This document shows, in pieces, positions 1 to 5,100 of a stretch of DNA of 5,100 nt. The DNA comes from B21-G16 sp003644825 [NCBI: Candidatus Zhuqueibacterota bacterium] (lineage in GTDB: Bacteria; SM23-31; B21-G16): NCBI GenBank assembly GCA_003644825.1, contig QNDJ01000165.1:1-5100 (forward strand), written 5' to 3'. The position numbers and the translations under genes were made by a program. The notes under the pieces were generated by a model, which saw only the letters and a program-made list of their open reading frames with translations, ran no database searches and was not told where the DNA came from. Position 1 is the stretch's first letter; each line of letters opens with the position of its first letter.

Positions 1-141
1 AAACTTTTAACCGGTGAAATTAAGGACGTGCATGACGTCATGGTAGCGGTTGAGAAAGCTAATACCAGTTTTGAGTTAATGATGGAAATCAGAAATAAAA
101 TGCTGGATGCATACAGAGAAATAATGAGGATGCAGGTATAA
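1..141 (+). CDS. fliE: FliE, flagellar hook-basal body protein (C-terminal part)
   Basis: This is the last 46 codons of a gene cut by the left window edge, read in frame 1 and ending at TAA 139-141. FliE is a small protein (about 100 residues in the family) that joins the MS ring to the proximal rod and is an early substrate of the flagellar export gate. The visible part carries the C-terminal family signature: a VHDVMVAVEKAN-like helix, then SFELMMEIRNKMLDAYREI and the ending MRMQV, which is nearly invariant in FliE. The protein ends one base before the fliF start, so the two genes are surely co-transcribed and probably translationally coupled. The order fliE-fliF also agrees with the usual flgB-flgC-fliE-fliF cluster. 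The start and the N-terminal half lie outside the window. Confidence 0.95.
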   Translation, partial: KLLTGEIKDVHDVMVAVEKANTSFELMMEIRNKMLDAYREIMRMQV

Positions 142-142
142 A

Positions 143-1654
143 ATGTTACAGTTTTTCAAATCATTTGTAAAACAGGGAAAATCGGTTTTCGGGAAATTAA
201 GCCCAAAACAGAAGGTTATAATCGGGCTTATTTCAGTAGTCAGTGTTATTTTGATAATTGTTTTAATGAACTGGGTAAGTGAAAAGCAGTTTGTAATACT
301 TTTTTCGAATCTTGACCCGAAAGATGCTCAACTTATAGTACAGAAACTGGAAGATGAAGGAATTTCATATAAACTTCAGGAGGAGGGGACTGTGATTCTT
401 GTTCCTGAAGGGACTGAATTGAGATTGAGATTGAAAATGGCAAGTGAAGGTCTTCCACAGATGGGTGGTGTGGGATTTGAGCTATTCGATAAAACTGCTC
501 TTGGTATGACGGATTTTGTCCAGAAATTGAATTTCAGGAGGGCACTGGAAGGTGAACTTGCTCGAACAATTCGTTCACTGGAAGCTGTAACCAGAGCAAG
601 AGTCAGTATAGTTATGCCGGAACCAAGCCTGTTTATAGAGGATAAAAAAGAGGCAACCGCAAGTGTTTTGATTGGATTGAAGCCTAACACTACTCTTTCA
701 AAAGAACAGGTAAGAAGTATTGCAAATCTTGTTGCTTTTAGTGTTGAAGGTCTGCGTCCTGAAAATATCAGTATAGTTGATGTTTATGGAAATTTACTTT
801 CAGAAGATTTAAATAGAGAACCTATAATTGCTTTAACTGCCAATCAGATTCAATTACAGAGGTCTATAGAAGAAGAACTAAGGAAAAAGGTAGAAACACA
901 GTTAAATACTGCTCTTGGGCCCGGGAATTCAATTGTGAGGGTTGCAGCTGAAATGGATTTTAAACAGGTGAAACGATATTCTGAAAGTTATGACCCGGAA
1001 AATAGAGTTGTAAGAAGTGAAGAAAGACACGAAGAATCAGGTGCTTCAATAGATACATTGAGTACACCATCAAGGTCTGAAGTTTCCATAACAAATTATG
1101 AAATTAATAAAGTAACAGAGGATGTAAATGACCACCTTGGAAAAATAAAGAGATTAACGGTTTCTGTGGCGGTAAATGGAACTTATAGAGATTTGGGTGG
1201 TGGAAAAAGAGAGTATGTTCCTCGGACTCCAGAAGAACTCAGTAGAATCGAAACAATGGTAAAAAATGCTGTTGGATATAATGAAGCCAGGGGTGACCAG
1301 ATTAATGTTGTAGATTTTCAATTTGATACGACAATAAAAGATGAAGAAATGAAAAGACAGAGGGAAGAACAGCGAAAAGAAATGATGCAAAAGATTTTAA
1401 GATGGACTTTAATGTCGATTGCAGGTATCGCTTTTCTTATAGTTTTGAGGTCAATATTCAAGAGCCTTGATATGTTATTACCAAAACCTAAACCGAAACC
1501 CGCTATTGATATAGAAGCAGAAGCAATAGAAGAAGAGATTTCTGCTGAGGCTCAAAGGAGAGCACAGATGTTAGAGCAGGTAGCAAAATTTACCAAAGAA
1601 AAACCTGCAAATGTTGCAGCTCTCCTTAATACATGGTTAATAGAGGAGAAATAG
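143..1654 (+). CDS. fliF: FliF, flagellar MS-ring protein
   Basis: FliF (503 aa here) builds the MS ring in the inner membrane, the platform for the rotor and the housing of the export gate. A short cytoplasmic N-terminus leads to a first membrane helix at about residues 25-45. The periplasmic YscJ/FliF part follows, with ring-building motifs including GLPQMGGVGFELFDK (103-117) and a conserved stretch from NFRRALEGELARTI to VMPEPSLF (130-164). RBM3 covers about 230-400 and includes LGPGNS (258-263), TNYEINK (317-323) and GDQINVVDFQF (384-394). A second membrane helix lies at about 421-437. The cytoplasmic tail has a Pro-Lys linker (447-453), an acidic stretch (about 455-471) and a terminal helix (472-503) ending ANVAALLNTWLIEEK, the FliG-docking segment. 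It is somewhat shorter than the roughly 550 residues common in the family; the difference lies mainly in the RBM3 loop and the cytoplasmic linker. The ATG at 143 gives a normal N-terminus. The Shine-Dalgarno is weak (AGG at 134-136). Confidence 0.97.
   Translation: MLQFFKSFVKQGKSVFGKLSPKQKVIIGLISVVSVILIIVLMNWVSEKQFVILFSNLDPKDAQLIVQKLEDEGISYKLQEEGTVILVPEGTELRLRLKMASEGLPQMGGVGFELFDKTALGMTDFVQKLNFRRALEGELARTIRSLEAVTRARVSIVMPEPSLFIEDKKEATASVLIGLKPNTTLSKEQVRSIANLVAFSVEGLRPENISIVDVYGNLLSEDLNREPIIALTANQIQLQRSIEEELRKKVETQLNTALGPGNSIVRVAAEMDFKQVKRYSESYDPENRVVRSEERHEESGASIDTLSTPSRSEVSITNYEINKVTEDVNDHLGKIKRLTVSVAVNGTYRDLGGGKREYVPRTPEELSRIETMVKNAVGYNEARGDQINVVDFQFDTTIKDEEMKRQREEQRKEMMQKILRWTLMSIAGIAFLIVLRSIFKSLDMLLPKPKPKPAIDIEAEAIEEEISAEAQRRAQMLEQVAKFTKEKPANVAALLNTWLIEEK
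1642..1648 (+). promoter_or_regulatory. Ribosome binding site of fliG
   Basis: AGAGGAG lies 10 nt upstream of the fliG ATG at 1659 and is formed by the last glutamate codons (E501, E502) of fliF. The purine-rich match is good and the spacing slightly long. It supports the ATG at 1659 as the start and implies that ribosomes finishing fliF pass directly over the fliG initiation site. Confidence 0.75.
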
Positions 1655-1658
1655 AAAT

Positions 1659-2675
1659 ATGGAGATTTCGCTTGAAAATTTAACGGGGAGGCAGAAAGCC
1701 GCTATTCTAATCATTGCAATAGGTCCTGAATCTGCTTCTCAGATATTTAAAAACCTCAAGGATAAAGATATTGAAAAACTTTCAATAGAAGTGGCAAGTA
1801 TGAAGGACATTCCATCGACGGTAATGGAGGCTGTTGTAGAAGAGTTTTACCAGATGATTATGGCACAGGAATATATTTCTCAGGGTGGTCTGGAATATGC
1901 AAAACAGGTTCTTGAGAAGGCTCTTGGACCAAGAAAAGCTCACGAGATTGTATCCAAAGTTGAGTCAGCAATTCACGTTAGCGGTTTTAAGCTTTTAAAA
2001 GAAGTTGACCCGAATCAGCTATTAAATTTTATACAGCATGAGCATCCACAGACTATTTCTCTTATTCTGGCGAATCTGGAACCTCAGCAAACAGCATCAA
2101 TTCTTGCTGATCTTCCGCCTGAAATTAAAGCTGATGTTGCCTATAGAATAGCTACAATGGGGAAAATTTCGCCTGATTTATTGAGTGATATAGAGGGTGT
2201 TCTTGAAAATCAGGTTGAATCAGTATTCGGACAGGACTTGAGTGCAGCAGGTGGTGCAAAAGCAGTTGCCGAAATCCTGAATCTGTCAAGCAGGTCAACA
2301 GAAAAAACAATTCTTGCTGACCTTGAAAAACGAAATCCAGAACTGGCAACTGAAATTAAAAATCTTATGTTTGTATTTGAGGATATTGTTTTGCTGGATG
2401 ACAGGTCAGTTCAGAGAGTTTTAAGAGAAGTAGAGTCAAAGGACCTCAGTTTAGCTCTTAAGGTAGCTACAGATGAAGTGAAAGACCTGATATTCAGGAA
2501 TATGTCTGAAAGAGCGGCTAACATTATTAAGGAAGAACTGGAATTTATGGGTCCTGTTCGTCTGAAAGATGTCGAAGAAGCTCAGATGAAAATAGTTGAA
2601 GTTATAAGAAATCTCGAAGAAGAAGGCGAAATTGTGATTTCAGGTAGAGGTGGAGAGGAGGAAATAGTTGCTTAA
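1659..2675 (+). CDS. fliG: FliG, flagellar motor switch/rotor protein
   Basis: FliG (338 aa, the usual length) forms the upper part of the C ring. Its N-terminal domain binds the FliF tail, the middle domain binds FliM, and the C-terminal domain meets the stator MotA and sets rotation direction. The N-terminal domain covers about residues 1-105. The middle domain follows, with the FliM-binding EHPQ motif at 128-131. The linker has GG at 198-199 before AEILN (204-208). The C-terminal domain carries the MFVF hinge at 237-240 and the torque helix. The charged residues known from E. coli appear conserved: K268, R285 and R301 match K264, R281 and R297, and E292/E293 stand at the D288/D289 positions, so charge is kept. 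These equivalences come from my own alignment by eye. The ATG is 4 nt after the fliF stop. The acidic C-terminal tail (GEEEIVA) also encodes the fliH ribosome binding site. Confidence 0.98.
   Translation: MEISLENLTGRQKAAILIIAIGPESASQIFKNLKDKDIEKLSIEVASMKDIPSTVMEAVVEEFYQMIMAQEYISQGGLEYAKQVLEKALGPRKAHEIVSKVESAIHVSGFKLLKEVDPNQLLNFIQHEHPQTISLILANLEPQQTASILADLPPEIKADVAYRIATMGKISPDLLSDIEGVLENQVESVFGQDLSAAGGAKAVAEILNLSSRSTEKTILADLEKRNPELATEIKNLMFVFEDIVLLDDRSVQRVLREVESKDLSLALKVATDEVKDLIFRNMSERAANIIKEELEFMGPVRLKDVEEAQMKIVEVIRNLEEEGEIVISGRGGEEEIVA
2656..2661 (+). promoter_or_regulatory. Strong Shine-Dalgarno deciding the TTG start of fliH
   Basis: A full AGGAGG sits inside the last codons of fliG (G332 to E335) and ends 6 nt before TTG 2668-2670. 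The codon just before this TTG in the same frame is TAG (2665-2667), so fliH cannot start earlier. The only in-frame ATG is near codon 223, far too late. TTG at 2668 is therefore the well-supported start despite being a minor start codon. Confidence 0.85.
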
Positions 2676-3375
2676 AGTTATTAAATCTCCTGTTAAAATT
2701 AAAAACATTAAATCAATTAAAGGGCTCACTACAAAGAAAGAAATCGCTTTTGAGGAGTTTGTTACAGAGGATGTTGAGGAGAAAATTAGACGCAAAGTAA
2801 AAAAGGAAATAGGAGAAAAAATAAAAAAATTACTCGAAGAAAAGTCAAAAAAATTTGATGAAAAAATAGAAGAAGAAAGAAAAATATGGTATCAAAAAGG
2901 ACTTGAAGAAGGTGAAGAAAAAGGGTTAAAAATCGGTGAAGAAAAGCTTAAAGATTTAATTGAAACTGTTCAGAAACTTCTAACAGATATAAACAATAAG
3001 AGAAATAAGGTAATTTTGGAAGCGGAAAAAACTATTGTCGGGCTGGCTTTTCAAATAGCAAGCGAAATTGTGAAAAAGGAAATCCAGGAAGATAATGATA
3101 TTATCATAGAAGTTGTAAAAGATGCGTTAAAATATGCTACTGAAGAAGGGAAATTAGTAGTAAGATTGAATCCTGAGGATTTGACTGTTATTCAGGAAAG
3201 GTCTTTTTTTCCTTCCACGAAGGGAGGAAAAAACATTGAAATAATAGGCGATGCTCAAGTTTCTCGAGGTGGTTGTTATATTGAAACAAATGCAGGTGAG
3301 ATTGATGCAACAATTGAAACAAGATTAAAAGAGATGGAAAAGAAATTACTACAAAGCCTGAAAGAAAATGAATGA
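2668..3375 (+). CDS. fliH: FliH, regulator/stator subunit of the flagellar export ATPase
   Basis: FliH (235 aa) is a dimeric, elongated cytoplasmic protein that binds and restrains FliI and anchors it to the C ring and export gate; it is a homologue of peripheral-stalk subunits of F/V-type ATPases. The N-terminus has a VIKS motif (residues 4-7), common in FliH outside the enterics. A highly charged Lys/Glu helix follows (about 33-73). The diagnostic GxxxG ladder is G78-G82-G86-G90. A helical dimer region is at about 91-155, and the C-terminal globular domain carries NPEDL (168-172) and SRGGCYIET (199-207), then GEIDATIETRL, all typical. It starts at TTG 2668, overlaps fliG by 8 nt and has a strong Shine-Dalgarno. 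Its stop overlaps the fliI start by 8 nt. The coding strand has several A6-A7 runs early in the gene. The only tryptophan is W74, just before the ladder. Confidence 0.95.
   Translation: MLKVIKSPVKIKNIKSIKGLTTKKEIAFEEFVTEDVEEKIRRKVKKEIGEKIKKLLEEKSKKFDEKIEEERKIWYQKGLEEGEEKGLKIGEEKLKDLIETVQKLLTDINNKRNKVILEAEKTIVGLAFQIASEIVKKEIQEDNDIIIEVVKDALKYATEEGKLVVRLNPEDLTVIQERSFFPSTKGGKNIEIIGDAQVSRGGCYIETNAGEIDATIETRLKEMEKKLLQSLKENE
2811..2858 (+). other. Candidate slippery region (two A_AAA_AAA heptamers) in fliH
   Basis: Two A7 tracts, 2823-2829 and 2847-2853, both sit in the phase of a -1 slippery heptamer relative to fliH (ATA AAA AAA and TCA AAA AAA). An AGGAG at 2811-2815 ends 7 nt before the first heptamer. 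A shift to the -1 frame at either site would end at TGA 2856-2858 and give a 63-residue product. No downstream stimulatory structure was seen. This is a sequence pattern only; it may simply reflect a lysine-rich, A-rich coding region. Confidence 0.3.
3205..3233 (+). repeat. Inverted repeat, 12-bp stem inside fliH
   Basis: Arms 3205-3216 and 3222-3233 pair over 12 positions, with one G-U wobble (T3214/G3224) and a 5-nt ACGAA loop. As RNA, the left arm begins with six U and the right arm ends with six A, the reverse of an intrinsic terminator, so termination is not suggested. The right arm holds GGGAGG (3222-3227), a Shine-Dalgarno-like sequence that would be masked in the folded form. It encodes a variable part of the FliH C-terminal domain (SFFPSTKGGKN). 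Confidence 0.6.
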
Positions 3376-4711
3376 AAGCGAAATTGTAGCTCAAATATTC
3401 AATAAATATTCAAAAATAATAAAATCGAGTCAGCCGGTAAAGTTAACGGGTAAAGTTAAACAGGTTGTAGGATTAATAATTGAATCAGAGGGTCCATCAG
3501 TTTCTGTAGGAGAGAGATGTGCTCTAAGAACAAAAGATGGTAAACATGCAGGCTATGCGGAAGTAGTAGGGTTCAGAGATAACAGGATTTTGCTTATGCC
3601 TTTGGGGGATGTATTTGGGATAGCCCCGGGCAGTGATGTAGTTGCTACTGGAGAACCTTTTGCGATTCCTGTTGGTGAAAAACTTCTTGGAAGGGTCGTC
3701 GATGCTTTTGGAATGCCCATCGATGGGAAAGGACCTATTGAATTTGAAAAAAAGCAGAATATATACAATAAATCACCAAAGCCAATGGAAAGACAGAGGA
3801 TTGTTGAACCTATAGCAACAGGTATAAAGGCAATAGATTCTGTTTTAACTCTTGGTAAAGGCCAGCGTGTCGGAATATTTTCAGGAAGCGGAATAGGAAA
3901 GTCTATACTGATGGGTATGATCGCAAGAAATACCAATGCAGATGTTAATATAATCGGGCTGGTCGGTGAAAGAGGAAGAGAAGTAAAAGAGTTTGTTGAG
4001 CAGGTTTTAGGAGAAGAAGGGTTAAAGAGGTCTGTAGTAGTTGCGGTAACGAGTGATCAACCGGCTCTTTTAAGGGTAAAAGGTGCTTTTACTGCTACTG
4101 CTTTAGCGGAATATTTTAGAGATAAAGGCAAAGATGTAATGTTATTTATGGATTCTGCTACAAGAATTGCTATGGCACAGAGAGAGATAGGGTTGTCTGC
4201 AGGGGAACCTCCAACAGCTAAAGGTTATCCGCCTTCAGTTTTTTCTCTGTTACCAAAACTTCTTGAAAGAGCAGGGTTTTCAGGATATGGAAGTATTACT
4301 GCAATATATACTGTTCTTGTTGAAGGAGATGATCTGACAGAACCAATTTCGGATAGTCTGAGGGCAATCCTTGACGGTCACATAGTACTGTCAAGAAGAT
4401 TAGCTTCTGCTAATCATTATCCTGCTATAGATATACTGGAAAGTGTATCAAGGTTAATGATAGATGTAGTTACACCTGAACACAGGAGTTCTGCGGCTAA
4501 GTTAATTGACCTTGTGGCAACTTATAGAGAAGCGGAAGATTTAATAAACATTGGAGCTTATGTAAAAGGAAGTAATCCGAAAATTGACCTTTCAATTGAG
4601 ATGATGAATTCAATAAATGCTTTTTTAAGACAGGATATTTATGAATCTTCCGATTATGAAGAGACAATAAATAAATTAAACGATATGATGGCAAATGTAA
4701 CCCTGAATTAA
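3368..4711 (+). CDS. fliI: FliI, flagellum-specific export ATPase
   Basis: FliI (447 aa, usual length) is the hexameric ATPase at the base of the flagellar type III export apparatus; it uses ATP hydrolysis to help unload and deliver export substrates. It is related to the F1 beta/alpha subunits. An N-terminal beta-barrel domain covers about residues 25-95. In the catalytic core, the P-loop is GSGIGKS (173-179, K178), the catalytic glutamate lies in GERGREVKEF (E201), and the Walker B strand is DVMLFMDS (256-263, D262). QREIGLSAGEPP and GYPPSVFSLLPKLLERAG follow. DGHIVLSRRLA is at 336-346. The ATP synthase alpha/beta signature P-A-I-D-x3-S-V-S is at 352-361. A helical C-terminal domain ends the protein. 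The residue before the P-loop is S172, where alanine is common. The ATG at 3368 overlaps the fliH stop by 8 nt with only a weak Shine-Dalgarno, so translation probably depends on fliH. The gene ends with tandem TAA stops (4709-4714). Confidence 0.98.
   Translation: MNESEIVAQIFNKYSKIIKSSQPVKLTGKVKQVVGLIIESEGPSVSVGERCALRTKDGKHAGYAEVVGFRDNRILLMPLGDVFGIAPGSDVVATGEPFAIPVGEKLLGRVVDAFGMPIDGKGPIEFEKKQNIYNKSPKPMERQRIVEPIATGIKAIDSVLTLGKGQRVGIFSGSGIGKSILMGMIARNTNADVNIIGLVGERGREVKEFVEQVLGEEGLKRSVVVAVTSDQPALLRVKGAFTATALAEYFRDKGKDVMLFMDSATRIAMAQREIGLSAGEPPTAKGYPPSVFSLLPKLLERAGFSGYGSITAIYTVLVEGDDLTEPISDSLRAILDGHIVLSRRLASANHYPAIDILESVSRLMIDVVTPEHRSSAAKLIDLVATYREAEDLINIGAYVKGSNPKIDLSIEMMNSINAFLRQDIYESSDYEETINKLNDMMANVTLN
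3436..3459 (+). repeat. 11-nt direct repeat near the 5' end of fliI
   Basis: GGTAAAGTTAA occurs exactly at 3436-3446 and again at 3449-3459, with a 2-nt spacer. The 13-nt period is not a multiple of three, so the copies are read in different frames (VKLTGKVK). The stretch encodes a normal part of the FliI N-terminal beta-barrel. Chance is the simplest explanation. Confidence 0.5.
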
Positions 4712-4715
4712 TAAA

Positions 4716-5100
4716 ATGAACAGATACAGGTTCAAACTTAAAAAAGTACTTGATGTAAAAGATATTTATAAGGAATTGAGAAGAAGAGACTTAAAAAATT
4801 CTTTATTAAGACTTAGTAAGGAAGAGAATGTGCTCAAAGATTTGAAAGAAGAATTGAGAATTTCTCAGAATGAAGTAAAATTAAAAAGAAAAAAGTTACT
4901 TTCTTGTTTTGAACTTTCTTTTTATTATTCATATTTTAATTTTTTATCGACATTAATAGATATACAGGTAAAAAAGATTGAGAGAGTAAAAAAAGATGTT
5001 GAGAATAAAAGAAAGAAATTGATTGAAGCATCTAAAGAAAAAGAGATCATTGAAAAATTAAAGGAGAAAAGCTGGGAAGCATATCTGGCTGAATTTCAGA
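4716..5100 (+). CDS. fliJ: FliJ, flagellar export chaperone/ATPase stalk (N-terminal part)
   Basis: FliJ is a small antiparallel coiled-coil protein that sits in the centre of the FliI hexamer, like the gamma subunit of F1. It contacts FlhA and helps couple ATPase activity to export; it also escorts some chaperones. The window holds 128 complete codons from ATG 4716, still open at the right edge. The family usually has about 145-150 residues, so roughly 20 are missing. The start MNRYRFKLKKVLDVKD matches the FliJ opening (aromatic-x-F-x-L-x-x-V-L). Long Lys/Glu-rich heptad helices at about 15-62 and 82-128 are joined by a less charged, aromatic stretch (FELSFYYSYFNFL, 65-77), which fits the hairpin fold. 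IEKLKEKSWEAYLAEFQ (112-128) is typical of the FliJ C-terminal helix. The gene starts 4 nt after the fliI stop without a clear Shine-Dalgarno, which suggests coupling to fliI. Confidence 0.92.
   Translation, partial: MNRYRFKLKKVLDVKDIYKELRRRDLKNSLLRLSKEENVLKDLKEELRISQNEVKLKRKKLLSCFELSFYYSYFNFLSTLIDIQVKKIERVKKDVENKRKKLIEASKEKEIIEKLKEKSWEAYLAEFQ

Noticed and set aside
419-436. Tandem hexamer TTGAGA, TTGAGA, TTGAAA in fliF
   Set aside because: It encodes LRLRLK just before the GLP motif. The distance from the VP motif to GLP matches what I recall of E. coli FliF, so no repeat expansion of the protein is evident.
376-690. Open antisense frame of 104 codons across fliF
   Set aside because: It is the shadow of a strongly conserved FliF region, with no ribosome binding site or recognisable domain.
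917-930. Run of overlapping ApaI, SmaI and EcoRI sites (GGGCCCGGGAATTC) that looks like a cloning polylinker
   Set aside because: It is in frame in fliF and encodes LGPGNS at residues 258-263, a conserved RBM3 motif of FliF. It is therefore native coding sequence, not vector.
3205-3240. Intrinsic terminator within fliH
   Set aside because: The stem is followed by an A-run then CATTG, not a U-tract, on the + strand, and the gene and operon continue downstream.
3892-3906. FliI P-loop with Ser172 at the first position where the general P-loop pattern asks for Ala or Gly
   Set aside because: GSGIGKS, the catalytic Glu and the Walker B Asp are all intact, and Ser is a mild substitution in this ATPase family. 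There is no reason to suspect an inactive enzyme.
3553-3936. Open antisense frame of 127 codons across fliI
   Set aside because: It lies wholly opposite the highly conserved FliI N-terminal and P-loop regions; its composition follows from the complement of fliI codons.

Overview
This window is the core of a flagellar basal-body and export-apparatus operon. All genes lie on the + strand in the classical order fliE-fliF-fliG-fliH-fliI-fliJ. fliE is cut by the left edge, so only its last 46 codons are present. fliJ is cut by the right edge after 128 codons. fliF, fliG, fliH and fliI are complete and intact. The DNA is AT-rich, purine-rich on the coding strand, and uses mostly AGA/AGG for arginine. 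This fits a low-GC flagellated bacterium, possibly deep-branching or thermophilic, but the sequence does not fix the phylum.

Layout: the fliE tail is at 1-141, fliF (MS ring) at 143-1654, fliG (rotor/switch) at 1659-2675, fliH (ATPase regulator) at 2668-3375, fliI (export ATPase) at 3368-4711 and the start of fliJ (export chaperone/stalk) at 4716-5100. The junctions are very tight: a 1-nt gap for E/F, 4 nt for F/G, 8-nt overlaps for both G/H and H/I, and 4 nt for I/J. No space is left for internal promoters or terminators between genes, so one polycistronic mRNA with translational coupling is expected. The promoter must lie upstream of the window. No RNA gene, mobile element, CRISPR array or intergenic stretch over 5 nt was seen.

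The products work together. FliE joins the MS ring to the rod. FliF forms the MS ring in the inner membrane. FliG docks on the FliF C-terminus and receives torque from the stator. FliH, FliI and FliJ form the cytoplasmic ATPase complex that delivers rod, hook and filament subunits to the export gate inside the ring.

I found no undescribed system here; this is a standard housekeeping motility cluster. The items worth a second look are small. They are a TTG start with a strong Shine-Dalgarno for fliH, two in-phase A_AAA_AAA slippery heptamers early in fliH, a 12-bp hairpin late in fliH, and a short beta-collar loop in FliF.
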